A stretch of 64,000 nt of DNA from Streptomyces sp. TLI_105 (GTDB taxonomy: Bacteria; Actinomycetota; Actinomycetes; Streptomycetales; Streptomycetaceae). The stretch spans positions 2,456,501-2,520,500 of the forward strand of contig NZ_FNSM01000001.1 in NCBI RefSeq assembly GCF_900105415.1, in the 5' to 3' direction. Made by a program: the position numbers and the translations under genes. Under the pieces are notes generated by a model. That model saw nothing but the letters and a program-made list of their open reading frames with translations. It made no database searches and was not told where the DNA came from. Positions within the stretch are counted from its first letter, which is position 1. Each line of letters starts with the position of its first letter. Shown here piece by piece: positions 10,964 through 20,002 of this stretch.

Positions 10964-12418
10964 ATGCCCCACGCCTCCGAAGCCGCAGGCGCGACGCACG
11001 ACGGCGCGATGGAGACCCGCGGTCTCGAGCCCGTCCCCGACGCCGAGCGGACCGGCCGGGTCCGCGAGCTCTTCCCGACCTGGGTCGCGGCCAACATCAG
11101 CGTGCTGCTGCTCACCATGGGCGCCGGTCTGATCGTCTTCAACGGCCTGAACTTCTGGCAGGTCCTGACGGTGGCGATCGCGGCGCCGGTCCTCTCGTAC
11201 GGGATCGTCGGTCTGATATCGATCGCGGGGAAGCGTGGCGGGGCGCCCGGCATGGCGCTGTCGCGGGCCGTGTTCGGTCAGCGCGGAAACCTTTTCCCGG
11301 GGGCGCTGATCTGGGTGGCCCGCTGGGGCTGGGAGACCATCAACGCGGTCACCGGGGCGTACGCGGTGCTGACCGTCCTCGATCTGCTCTTCGGCGTGAA
11401 GTCGAACACGCTTCTCATCGTGGTGACGCTGCTGCTCTTCGTGACCAGCACGTTCCTGGTCTCGGGTCTCGGGATCAACGCGCTGCGGGTGTGCAGCAAG
11501 TGGTCGACGTACCTCTTCGGGGCCTTCTCGGTGCTCGTCCTGGCCTATCTCGTGGCCGACACCGACTGGTCGGCGGTCTTCGACAAGCCGGCCGGTTCGA
11601 CGGCGATGATGGTCGCGGGCATCGGCACGATCGCGGCCGGCGGCATCAGCTGGGTGCCCTCGGGCCCCGACTTCACGCGCTACCTGCCCCGGACGGCCTC
11701 CTCGCGGGCCATGGTCGGCTCGACGGTCGGCGGCGCCGGGATCGTGGTGCTCCCGATGGTGCTGATGGGCGCGGTGATGGCGGTGTCCACGCCGGACCTG
11801 GCCTCGGCGCAGGACCCGGTCTCCTTCATCGGCGAGCTGCTGCCGATGTGGATCTCCGTGCCGTACCTGGTGATCGCGCTGATCGGGATGGTGCTGATCA
11901 ACTCGATGTCGATGTACTCGGCCGGGTTCACGGCGCAGACCCTGGGCATCAAGGTGCCGCGCGCGGCGGCGGTGAGCGTGAACGCCGTGATCAGCCTGGT
12001 CTTCGGTTTCCTCCTGATGGTCGTGGCGTCCAGCTTCATCGGTTCGTTCATCTCCTTCCTGACGCTGCTCGCGGTGGCGTTCTCGGCGTGGATCGGGGTC
12101 TTCGGCGTGGACATGCTGCGCCGGAGGTCGTACGACGCGGCGGCGCTGATGGACACCACGAGGACCAGCGCCTACTGGTACCGGGGCGGTTTCGCCTGGC
12201 AGGCGATGACGGCGTGGGCCGTGGCGCTGGCCGTGGGCCTGCTGTTCACGAAGGTCGACTGGTTCTCCGGTCCGCTCGCCTCGTCCTGGATCGGTGAGAA
12301 CGGTCTGGGCTGGGCGGCGACGATCGTGGCCGCCGGCGTGTTGTACGCGGTGCTGCCGCGCACCCCGGCGAAGGTGGCGGTGGCGCCCGCCGAAGTGCGC
12401 GAGACCGTTTCCATCTGA
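10964..12418 (+). CDS. NCS1-family cytosine/purine permease
   Basis: The 484-residue membrane protein has about 12 hydrophobic segments. It starts at an ATG with CGGAG upstream. Typical of the NCS1 (Transp_cyt_pur) family are FPTWVAANISVLL near the first helix, GISWVPSGPDFTRYLP in the middle and the PRAAAVSVNAVISLVFG region. Expected role is proton- or sodium-coupled uptake of cytosine, purines, allantoin or a related base; the substrate cannot be read from the sequence. It is divergent from ftsY and is followed 52 bp later by a flavin oxidoreductase gene, possibly a functional pair. Confidence 0.85.
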   Translation: MPHASEAAGATHDGAMETRGLEPVPDAERTGRVRELFPTWVAANISVLLLTMGAGLIVFNGLNFWQVLTVAIAAPVLSYGIVGLISIAGKRGGAPGMALSRAVFGQRGNLFPGALIWVARWGWETINAVTGAYAVLTVLDLLFGVKSNTLLIVVTLLLFVTSTFLVSGLGINALRVCSKWSTYLFGAFSVLVLAYLVADTDWSAVFDKPAGSTAMMVAGIGTIAAGGISWVPSGPDFTRYLPRTASSRAMVGSTVGGAGIVVLPMVLMGAVMAVSTPDLASAQDPVSFIGELLPMWISVPYLVIALIGMVLINSMSMYSAGFTAQTLGIKVPRAAAVSVNAVISLVFGFLLMVVASSFIGSFISFLTLLAVAFSAWIGVFGVDMLRRRSYDAAALMDTTRTSAYWYRGGFAWQAMTAWAVALAVGLLFTKVDWFSGPLASSWIGENGLGWAATIVAAGVLYAVLPRTPAKVAVAPAEVRETVSI

Positions 12419-12470
12419 CGCCACGTCAGATAACGTCCCCCTTCCGCGCACCAGCGAAGGGGGACTTCCC

Positions 12471-13442
12471 ATGCCGTTCAGCGTCGTACGGTTCAACCTC
12501 GTCGATCCCCGCGCGACCCCCGACTCCCTCTCGGAGCGCTACCGGGCCGCGCTCGCCATGGCCGCGTACGCCGACGAGCACGGCGTCGACACCGTGCAGA
12601 CCGAGGAGCACCACGGGGTCGAGAACAACTGGCTGCCCTCCCCCTTCGCCTTCGCGGGCGCGGTCTTCGGCGCGACGCGCCGGATAGCGGTCACCGTCTC
12701 GGCGATCATCGGCCCGCTGCACGATCCGCTGCGGCTGGCCGAGGACATCGCGGTCCTGGACCTGCTGAGCGGGGGCCGGCTGGTGACGGTGGCCGGGATC
12801 GGCTACCGGCCGGAGGAGTACGAGGAGCGCGGGGTCGACTGGGGCCGGCGCGGCAAGCTCCAGGACCTGCTCCTGGAGACCCTGCTCACGGCCTGGACCG
12901 GGGAGCCGTTCACCTATCGGGGCCGTACGGTACGGGTCACCCCGCGGCCCTTCACCCGGCCGCATCCGATGCTGCTCGTCGGGGGTTCGTCGCGGGCCGC
13001 GGCGCGACGGGCGGCCCGGCTCGGGCTGCCGTTCTTCCCGAGCGCGCACCTGCCGGAGCTCGAGGAGTACTACCGGGAGCGGTGCGCGGAGTACGGCACG
13101 GAGGGCTGGACGATGATGCCGGCCGAGAAGACCCCGCTGCTGCACCTGTCGGAGGACCCGGACCGGACCTGGGCCGAGCACGGCGAGCACTTCCTGCACG
13201 AGGCGCGGACGTACGCCTCCTGGCAGTCGAAGGACATCCGCTCGGCGGTGCGGTCGACGGCGACGACGGTGGCGGAGCTGCGGGCGGAGGGGGTGTACCG
13301 GGTGGTCACCCCGGAGGAGTGCCTGGCGCTCGGCCTGGAGAGTCCGGTGCTGCACCCGCTGTGCGGCGGGATGCCGGTCGAGGAGGGGTGGCGGAGTCTG
13401 CGGCTGTTCTGCGAGGACGTGCTGCCGCGGCTCACGGCGTGA
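12471..13442 (+). CDS. Luciferase-like (LLM class) flavin-dependent oxidoreductase
   Basis: The 323-residue protein has an ATG preceded by GAAGGGGGA. It shows the bacterial luciferase-like fold signature: FNLVDPRATPDSLSERYR at the start, TVQTEEHHGVENNW, IAVLDLLSGGRLVTVAGIGYRPEEY and PMLLVGGSSRAAARRAARLG. Such enzymes use FMN or F420 with varied substrates, so no substrate is assigned. It lies downstream of the NCS1 permease and may act on what that permease imports (inference). A hairpin shared with the convergent glcP follows. Confidence 0.85.
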   Translation: MPFSVVRFNLVDPRATPDSLSERYRAALAMAAYADEHGVDTVQTEEHHGVENNWLPSPFAFAGAVFGATRRIAVTVSAIIGPLHDPLRLAEDIAVLDLLSGGRLVTVAGIGYRPEEYEERGVDWGRRGKLQDLLLETLLTAWTGEPFTYRGRTVRVTPRPFTRPHPMLLVGGSSRAAARRAARLGLPFFPSAHLPELEEYYRERCAEYGTEGWTMMPAEKTPLLHLSEDPDRTWAEHGEHFLHEARTYASWQSKDIRSAVRSTATTVAELRAEGVYRVVTPEECLALGLESPVLHPLCGGMPVEEGWRSLRLFCEDVLPRLTA

Positions 13443-13450
13443 GACGGCGC

Positions 13451-13491
13451 ACCGCCCCGGTCGCAGGCATGGGGCCTGCGGCCGGGGCGGT
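13451..13491. terminator. Bidirectional terminator between the flavin oxidoreductase gene and glcP
   Basis: ACCGCCCCGG (13451-13460) pairs with CCGGGGCGGT (13482-13491), and an inner CGCAGGC/GCCTGCG stem continues it with a bulge. It sits between two convergent genes. Confidence 0.75.
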
Positions 13492-13517
13492 CGTCGCGAG
13501 GAGAGGGGCAGCGGGGA

Positions 13518-14951
13518 TTAGCCCATCTCCTCCAACGCCTTGCCCTTCGTCTCCTTGACGTACCGCAGCACGAAGGGGATCGAGAGCACGGCGAAGACCG
13601 TGTAGATGACGTAGGTGCCGGAGAGGTTCCAGTCCGCGAGGGACGGGAAGCTGGCGGTGATGGCCCAGTTGGCGATCCACTGGGCGGAGGCGGCGACGCC
13701 GAGGGCCGCGGCGCGGATCCGGTTGGGGAACATCTCGCCGAGGAAGACCCAGACCACCACGCCCCACGAGAGGGCGAAGAAGAGCACGAAGACATGGGCG
13801 GCGACGAGGGCCACCACGCCCTGGGTCTCGGGCAGCTTGCCGTCGACGAGGTCGGCGGAGAAGGCCCAGGCCTCGAAGGCGAGGGCGATCGCCATGCCGA
13901 TGGAGCCGACGAGGGCGAGCGGCTTGCGGCCGACCCGGTCGACCAGGACCATCGCGATCACCGTGCCGATGATGTTGATGATCGACGTGGTGAACGAGTA
14001 GAAGAACGAGCTGGACGGGTCGATGCCGACGGACTGCCAGAGCGTCGCGGAGTAGTAGAAGGCGACGTTGATGCCGACGAGCTGCTGGAAGACCGAGAGT
14101 CCGATGCCCACCCAGACGATGGGCAGCAGCCTGACCCTGCTCCCGGTGACGAGCAGGTCCCTGAAGGTGGACTTGTGCTCGCTGCGCATGGCCCGGTCGA
14201 TCTCGGCGACGCGGTGGTCGAGGTCGACGCCCCGGCCCTCGACCTCGGCGAGGACCTCCTTGGCCCGGTCGATCCTCCCGACGGAGATGAGGAAGCGCGG
14301 GGACTCGGGGATCGCGAAGGACAGCATGCCGTAGAGGAAGGCGGGGACGACCATCACGCCGAGCATCCACTGCCAGGCCTCCAGGCCGCCGATCTCGCCG
14401 CGCTGGTCGCCGTCGGCGAGCTGGAGGATGCCGTAGTTGACCAGCTGGGAGATGGCGATGCCGATGACGATCGCGGCCTGCTGGAAGGAGCCGAGGCGGC
14501 CGCGGTAGGCGGCGGGGGCGACCTCGGCGATGTAGGCGGGTCCGATGACGGAGGCCATGCCGATGGCGAAGCCGCCGACGATCCGCCAGAGGGCGAGGTC
14601 CCAGAGGGCGAAGGGCAGCGCGGAGCCGACGGCGCTGACGGCGAAGAGCACCGCGGAGATCTGCATGCAGCGGATGCGGCCGATGCGGTCGGCGATCCGG
14701 CCGGCGGTGGCGGCGCCGATGGCGCAGCCGATCAGGGCGATGGCGATGACCTGGGCGAGGGTGCCGGAGCCGATGTCGTAACGGTGCCGGATCGCCTCGA
14801 CGGCGCCGTTGATGACGGAGCTGTCGTATCCGAAGAGGAATCCACCCATCGCGGCGGAGGCCGTGATGAAGATGACGTGGCCGAGGTGGTCCGGGTGGGC
14901 GGCTCGGCCTTCGGAAGGCGGCGGCGTGGGCGCCTGCGCGGTGTCGGTCAC
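13518..14951 (-). CDS. glcP: Glucose permease GlcP (MFS sugar porter)
   Basis: A 477-residue sugar:H+ symporter with 12 membrane segments. The start is the GTG at 14951 with GAGGAG upstream. Sugar-porter signatures are GFLFGYDSSVINGA in helix 1, DRIGRIRCM and DRVGRKPLALVG after helices 2 and 8, PESPRFL before the central loop, QQLVGINVAFYYS in helix 7 and VKETKGKALEE at the end. The position beside smc and the sequence type match S. coelicolor GlcP1, the main glucose importer. The upstream gap holds palindromes that may be operators. Confidence 0.9.
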   Translation of the reverse strand: MTDTAQAPTPPPSEGRAAHPDHLGHVIFITASAAMGGFLFGYDSSVINGAVEAIRHRYDIGSGTLAQVIAIALIGCAIGAATAGRIADRIGRIRCMQISAVLFAVSAVGSALPFALWDLALWRIVGGFAIGMASVIGPAYIAEVAPAAYRGRLGSFQQAAIVIGIAISQLVNYGILQLADGDQRGEIGGLEAWQWMLGVMVVPAFLYGMLSFAIPESPRFLISVGRIDRAKEVLAEVEGRGVDLDHRVAEIDRAMRSEHKSTFRDLLVTGSRVRLLPIVWVGIGLSVFQQLVGINVAFYYSATLWQSVGIDPSSSFFYSFTTSIINIIGTVIAMVLVDRVGRKPLALVGSIGMAIALAFEAWAFSADLVDGKLPETQGVVALVAAHVFVLFFALSWGVVVWVFLGEMFPNRIRAAALGVAASAQWIANWAITASFPSLADWNLSGTYVIYTVFAVLSIPFVLRYVKETKGKALEEMG

Positions 14952-15142
14952 ATGGACTCCTCGGTGGGGGGCGAGCCCTTCCAGTGGCGCACAACTTCAC
15001 GCCGCCCACCACGTGAAGGTAAAAGCAACGTTGCAGAGACTATGCCTTCAAGTTTCGAAGTCAAGAGGTGACCTCCTAAGAAATCCAGCGAACAAGAGGC
15101 TCACTTGCATTCAACTCTTGAAAGTGATCAAGAGGGAACCTT
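14952..15142 (-). promoter_or_regulatory. glcP promoter region with palindromic elements
   Basis: This gap is A/T-rich for the window. It contains the perfect 10-bp palindrome GCAACGTTGC (15025-15034), with the central CG typical of LacI-family operators. CTCTTGA (15115-15121) pairs with TCAAGAG (15128-15134), close to the smc stop. The first is well placed to control glcP; the second could be an operator or a short smc terminator. Confidence 0.5.
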
Positions 15143-18100
15143 CTAGCGGAGCCGTTGGCTGATGACCTTCGATACCCCGTCGCCCTGCATGGAAACGCCG
15201 TACAGCGCGTCCGCGACCTCCATCGTCCGCTTCTGGTGCGTGATCACGATCAGCTGCGAGGACTCCTGGAGCTCCCGCATGATCCCGATCAGCCGCTGGA
15301 GGTTGGTGTCGTCGAGCGCCGCCTCGACCTCGTCCATCACGTAGAACGGGCTGGGCCTGGCCTTGAAGATCGAGACGAGCAGCGCCACGGCGGTGAGCGA
15401 GCGCTCGCCGCCGGAGAGCAGCGAGAGCCGCTTGACCTTCTTGCCCGGCGGGCGGGCCTCCACCTCGACGCCGGTGGTGAGCATGTTGTCCGGATCGGTG
15501 AGGATCAGCCGGCCCTCACCGCCCGGGAAGAGCCGCGAGAAGACGCCCTCGAACTCGCGGGCGGTGTCCCGGTAGGCCTCGGTGAAGACCTGCTCGACCC
15601 GCAGGTCCACCTCCTTCACGACCTGAAGCAGGTCGGTACGGGTCTTCCTCAGGTCCTCCAGCTGCTCCGAGAGGAACTGGTGTCGCTCCTCCAGGGCCGC
15701 GAACTCCTCCAGGGCCAGCGGATTGACCTTGCCGAGCTGGTGGTACGCCCGTTCGGCGGCCTTCAACCGCTTCTCCTGCTCCGAACGGACGAACGGCCGC
15801 GGCTCCTCGGACTCCGGCTCCCCCGCCTCCTCCCCCTCCACGGCCGGCGACGGGGGCACGGGCTGGTCCGGACCGTACTCGGCGACCAAGGCGGTCGCCT
15901 CCACGCCGAACTCCTCCAGGGCCTTCGCCTCCAGCTGCTCGATCCGCAACCGCTTCTCGGCGCCGAGCACCTCTCCCCGGTGCACGGAGTCGGTCAGCTT
16001 GTCGAGCTCGGCCTTGAGGTCCCGGCCCTTGGCCCGGGCCGCCGTCAGGCCCTGCTCCCGCTCGGCCCGCGCCGCTTCGGCCGCCTCCCGCTCCCGCTCG
16101 GCACGCACCAGGGAGACCTCGACATGGGCCAGGAGGGCACGGGCGCCCGCGGCGACCGCGCCCGCGACCCGCTCCTCGTGGCGCAGCCTGGCCCGGCGCT
16201 GCTCGGCACGCGCGCGTGCCTCCCGCTCGGCGCGGGCGGCCCGGTCGAGCGAGTCGGCCCGTCCGGCGAGCCCCTTGACCCGCTCCTCGTGGGTACGGAC
16301 CTGGAGCCGCGCCTCCATCTCGGTCTGGCGCGCGTGGGCCCCGTCGATCGCGAGCCGGTCGCGCGTGGAGGTGTCGGGCTCGTCCTCGGCCGGCATCTCC
16401 TCGGCGACGAGGAGCCGTTCGGCCAGTTCCTCGGCTTCGGCGGTGGCCTTCTCCAGGGCTTCCTGGGCGCGGGCGGCGGCCGCCGCGGCCCGCTCGGCCT
16501 CCCCCGCCGCTCCCCTGGCCTGCCCGGCGAGCCGTCCGAGCCGCTGGGCGACGGCGGACCTCTCGCGCTCGCCGGCGCGGCGGCGGGTGTCGAGCTCCTC
16601 GACGAGCGCGGCGGCGTGGCGCCGCCGCTCGGCGGCCTCCTGCTGTGCGAGCGTGAACTCCTCGCACCGCACGCCCAGTTCGTCGAGCTCGGCGGCGGCC
16701 TCGGCGACCGAGGCCTGGACTTCGAGGAGGCTGGGCGCCCCGGCGGAGCCGCCGTGCGCGAAGTGCGCGCCGAGCAGGTCGCCTTCGGCGGTGACGGCGG
16801 TCAGCTCGGGCCGGGTCCTGACCAGTTCGACGGCCTCGTCGAGGTCCCCGACGACCACGATTCCGGCGAGCAACCGGCGGACGGAGCCCAGGAGTTCGAC
16901 GGGTCCGCCGACCAGGTCGGCGGCGTACGGGTGCCTTCCGGCCGCCGTCGGGGGCTCCGGCTCGGGGGCTCCGGCCAGGATCAGCGAGGCCCGGCCCGCG
17001 TCCTGCTTGCGCAGCAGGCGCAGGGCCTCGGCGGCGGAGGAGGGCCCGTCGGCGGCGAGCGCGTCGGCGGCGGCGCCGAGGGCGGCGGCGACGGGGATCT
17101 CGTACCCGGGGGTGACGGTGAGGAGTTCGGCCGCCGGGCCGAGGAGTCCGCTGAGCCCGGCGGAGAGCAGCGCGCCCGTGCCGTCCTTGCGGCGCAGCCC
17201 GAGGGCGAGGGTGTCGTGCCGGGCCCGGGTCGCGGCGCGGCGGCGTTCGGCGGTGGCGGCGGCCTCGCGGGCGGCGCCGAGCGCGGCCTCCGCGTCGGCG
17301 AGTTCGCGGCGGGCGGCCTCGTACCGCTCGCCGTGCTCGGCGTCCTCCGCGTCGAGGCCGTCGACCTCGGCCTTGAGCTGCTCGTACTCCTCCTGGGCGG
17401 CGGCGGCCCGCTCCGCGGCCTCGTCGCGGGCGACGGCGAGCCGGTCGATCTCGGCCTGGGCGGCGGCGGCGCGCGAGCGGGCCGCGTTGACCTGGCCGTG
17501 GAGCCGGGCGAGGCCCTCGCGCCGGTCGGCGATGGCGCGGGCGGCGTCCTTGAGGCGGCGCTCCTCGGCCGCGAGCGTGCGCTCCAGGTCCGCGCGGTGG
17601 GCGACGCTGTCCTCCAGGGCGCGCTCGGCTGCCTCCAGGGCGGCTTCGAGCTCCGCCTCCTGTTCGCGGACGCGGGCGGCCTCGCGCTCCAGGTCCTCCG
17701 GGTCGCGGCCGCGCCGTTCCTCGGTGGGGGCGGTGGTGGCGCTCTTCACGCGCGCGTCGGCCAGGGAGACGGTGCCCCGCACGCGTTCGGCGAGCTGGGA
17801 GAGGTCGTACCAGTTCTGCTGTGCGCGCTCCAGGCGGGGCACGAGGGTGCGGGCCTCCGCCTCGAGCCCGGCCTCCTCGGCGAGGGCGGCGCGCAGCTCG
17901 GTCTCGGTGGCCTCCTTGCGGGCGAGCAGGGCGGCCTCGTCGGCGACCTCGACAGCCAGCGCCGCCCGGAGCCGGACGAGGTCGTCGGCGAGGAGCCGGA
18001 GGCGGGCGTCGCGCAGGTCGGCCTGGATGACGACGGCGCGGCGGGCGACGGCGGCCTGCCGGCCGAGCGGCTTGAGCCGGCGGCGGAGCTCGTCGGTGAG

Positions 18101-18679
18101 GTCCTGCACGCGCGCGAGGTTGGCCTGCATCGCGTCCAGCTTCCGCAGCGCCTTCTCTTTCCGCTTGCGGTGCTTCAGGACGCCGGCGGCCTCCTCGATG
18201 AAGGCGCGGCGGCCCATCGGGTCGGCGTGCAACACGGAGTCGAGCTGTCCCTGTCCGACGATGACGTGCATCTCGCGTCCGATGCCGGAGTCGGAGAGCA
18301 GGTCCTGGAAGTCGAGCAGCCGGCAGGTGTCGCCGTTGATCTGGTACTCGCTGCTGCCGCCGCGGAACATGATCCGGGTGAGGGTGACCTCGGCGTAGTC
18401 GATGGGCAGCGCGCCGTCGGAGTTGTCGATGGTCAGCGAGACCTCGGCGCGGCCGAGCGGCGGGCGCCCGGTCGTGCCGGCGAAGATGACGTCCTCCATC
18501 TTGCCGCCGCGCAGCGACTTGGCGCCCTGCTCGCCCATGACCCAGGAGAGGGCGTCCACGACGTTGGACTTGCCCGAACCGTTGGGCCCCACGACGCAGG
18601 TGATTCCCGGTTCGAACCGTAGCGTGGTGGCCGAGGCGAACGACTTGAATCCGCGGAGGGTCAGGGCCTTGAGGTGCAC
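15143..18679 (-). CDS. smc: Chromosome segregation protein SMC
   Basis: The 1178-residue SMC ATPase compacts and segregates chromosomes with ScpA/ScpB (not in this window). It starts at a GTG (18679) with MHLKALTLRGFKSFA, followed by Walker A GPNGSGKSN (about 32-40). Long coiled coils flank a hinge (about 500-660), and the C-terminal ATPase half carries LSGGERSLTAVALL with Walker B FYVMDEVEAALDD. The coils are very rich in Ala, Glu and Arg, as usual in high-GC genomes. The length is normal for the family. Confidence 0.97.
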   Translation of the reverse strand: MHLKALTLRGFKSFASATTLRFEPGITCVVGPNGSGKSNVVDALSWVMGEQGAKSLRGGKMEDVIFAGTTGRPPLGRAEVSLTIDNSDGALPIDYAEVTLTRIMFRGGSSEYQINGDTCRLLDFQDLLSDSGIGREMHVIVGQGQLDSVLHADPMGRRAFIEEAAGVLKHRKRKEKALRKLDAMQANLARVQDLTDELRRRLKPLGRQAAVARRAVVIQADLRDARLRLLADDLVRLRAALAVEVADEAALLARKEATETELRAALAEEAGLEAEARTLVPRLERAQQNWYDLSQLAERVRGTVSLADARVKSATTAPTEERRGRDPEDLEREAARVREQEAELEAALEAAERALEDSVAHRADLERTLAAEERRLKDAARAIADRREGLARLHGQVNAARSRAAAAQAEIDRLAVARDEAAERAAAAQEEYEQLKAEVDGLDAEDAEHGERYEAARRELADAEAALGAAREAAATAERRRAATRARHDTLALGLRRKDGTGALLSAGLSGLLGPAAELLTVTPGYEIPVAAALGAAADALAADGPSSAAEALRLLRKQDAGRASLILAGAPEPEPPTAAGRHPYAADLVGGPVELLGSVRRLLAGIVVVGDLDEAVELVRTRPELTAVTAEGDLLGAHFAHGGSAGAPSLLEVQASVAEAAAELDELGVRCEEFTLAQQEAAERRRHAAALVEELDTRRRAGERERSAVAQRLGRLAGQARGAAGEAERAAAAAARAQEALEKATAEAEELAERLLVAEEMPAEDEPDTSTRDRLAIDGAHARQTEMEARLQVRTHEERVKGLAGRADSLDRAARAEREARARAEQRRARLRHEERVAGAVAAGARALLAHVEVSLVRAEREREAAEAARAEREQGLTAARAKGRDLKAELDKLTDSVHRGEVLGAEKRLRIEQLEAKALEEFGVEATALVAEYGPDQPVPPSPAVEGEEAGEPESEEPRPFVRSEQEKRLKAAERAYHQLGKVNPLALEEFAALEERHQFLSEQLEDLRKTRTDLLQVVKEVDLRVEQVFTEAYRDTAREFEGVFSRLFPGGEGRLILTDPDNMLTTGVEVEARPPGKKVKRLSLLSGGERSLTAVALLVSIFKARPSPFYVMDEVEAALDDTNLQRLIGIMRELQESSQLIVITHQKRTMEVADALYGVSMQGDGVSKVISQRLR

Positions 18680-18783
18680 TCAGGCGACTCTACCGGGGCC
18701 CGTGCGTTTCACCCGTGATGACGTGGGGCAGATCCTCGGGTGAGGAGGGGTGGGACGCGGGGGAAACGGCGGGTGAAAGGAAG

Positions 18784-18805
18784 AAGGGACGCCGAAGCGT
18801 CCCTT
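18784..18805 (-). terminator. Terminator after the small coiled-coil gene
   Basis: AAGGGACGC (18784-18792) pairs with GCGTCCCTT (18797-18805) around a CGAA loop. On the minus strand it is followed by a pyrimidine-rich tract. It lies downstream of the gene at 18911. Confidence 0.7.
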
Positions 18806-18910
18806 GCGTATCCTGCTGTCGTGCGCGTGCGTCGATCCGCACGATCAGCGATGTGATGTCCGGCTGCGCCGACGAGAATGCTTTCCACCGGGCCCCTGGG
18901 GGCCGGGTTG

Positions 18911-19129
18911 TCAGGTGAGCGCAGGCTCTGCCTGGGGTACGTCGAGGTCGATGCTGTTCAGCAACGACTCTCCCTGGTGCTGAGCGGCGGCAGCGGCGAG
19001 CGTGTCGTTCTCGGACTGGATCCGTACCAGCTCGGATTCGAGGTCCTGGACGCGCTGCTGAAGCCGTCGCATCTCGGCGAGGAGTCGCGGGTCGGAGCCG
19101 CCGACGTATCCGAGAAGCGCCTTTGCCAT
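18911..19129 (-). CDS. Small conserved coiled-coil protein
   Basis: A 72-residue protein starting MAKALLGYVGGSDPRLLAEM at an ATG with GGAGG upstream. Residues about 12-50 form a heptad-like helix (LAEMRRLQQRVQDLESELVRIQSEN) predicted to be a coiled coil. The tail is acidic. I recognise it as a type of small protein seen in Streptomyces but know no function. It has its own ribosome site and terminator, so it is probably a single-gene transcript. Confidence 0.75.
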   Translation of the reverse strand: MAKALLGYVGGSDPRLLAEMRRLQQRVQDLESELVRIQSENDTLAAAAAQHQGESLLNSIDLDVPQAEPALT

Positions 19130-19518
19130 GATGGATGGTCCTCCACAATGAGTGACCGACCGAAGCGGTGTGGGTCGTGAGGGATTCGCACCCGCGGTGC
19201 TCGGCAGTACTGCTTGTCGTGCCGGTTCCACTGCCAAACAGCTAAGGTGCGCGGGGCTTCCAGAGTCTCACCAAAAAGTTTGACGGTCAACACGATCACG
19301 CCCCGTTTGAAGGGCCACCGAGGAGTCCACGGCCGCTCAGCAGGCGGCTGGGCCTTCGGACTCGGTGTCTCAGGGGCGTCGCGATCATCCTTACGGGGCA
19401 GCCTTGCACGACCGGCGCCAGATGGCAACCATCAGGTGCTTCGCTGGTCACGCCCCTGTTACCGGGCGTCCGCCCGGCGCCGCTCTGGGTCACCGGGCGG
19501 GGTGTCGGAGCGTGATCG
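19130..19518. other. Intergenic region with a tRNA-like remnant
   Basis: No gene is supported in this gap. On the minus strand 19165-19245 resembles part of a tRNA: a T-arm-like GCGGG-TGCGAAT-CCCTC and a D-arm-like TTAGCTGTTTGGCAGT. No acceptor stem or proper anticodon arm forms. The plus strand also has the 10-bp palindrome GCAGTACTGC. Confidence 0.35.
19462..19477 (-). terminator. Short hairpin after acyP
   Basis: CCGGGCG (19462-19468) pairs with CGCCCGG (19471-19477), 40 bp after the acylphosphatase stop. There is no T-tract. Confidence 0.4.
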
Positions 19519-19800
19519 TCAGCGGATGGCGAAGCCGTCGTAGCCGCCGCGCGGGGTGTCCCAGATCTCAGTGACGCCGTCCACACGTCCGGGTGTGTCG
19601 GCCGAGTGGAGCCAGTCGAGCAGACGGTGGCAATTCTCACGCGGGCCCTCGGCCACCACCTGCACCCGGCCGTCGTCGAGGTTCAGGGCGAAGCCCACCA
19701 GGCCGCCGATCTCCAGGGCGTTTGCCCTGGTGAACCAGCGGAAGCCCACTCCCTGTACCCGGCCGCGCACCCAGGCGGTCATCCGTACGTCGTCGCTCAT
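19519..19800 (-). CDS. acyP: Acylphosphatase
   Basis: A 93-residue enzyme that hydrolyses acyl phosphates. The signature [16 protein letters not shown] (about 13-28) holds the catalytic arginine, and the [13 protein letters not shown] strand holds the catalytic asparagine. The length and the C-terminal GGYDGFAIR strand are normal. It starts at an ATG (19800). The neighbourhood with smc and mutM is conserved in Streptomyces, here interrupted by the accessory patch. Confidence 0.93.
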   Translation of the reverse strand: MSDDVRMTAWVRGRVQGVGFRWFTRANALEIGGLVGFALNLDDGRVQVVAEGPRENCHRLLDWLHSADTPGRVDGVTEIWDTPRGGYDGFAIR

Positions 19801-20002
19801 GGCTGCACGCTAACGGGCGGATTGCCGGATGAGCACGTCGCCCCCGCTTTCCATCGCGTACAGTCCCGACCGAACACACCTCACCCGTTCGGGCGCGCGC
19901 CGTTCGACCGCCCCTCCGGAACGGTACCGAGAGCAAAGATCAGCAAAGCCCGGCAAAGAACCAGCGAAGCCAGCGAAGACCAGCAAGAGGAAGGCAGCGC
20001 AG

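Noticed and set aside
15155-18622. Plus-strand open frame of over 1100 codons opposite smc
   Set aside because: Composition is a mirror of the SMC coiled coil; no motif, and the minus strand has a complete SMC.
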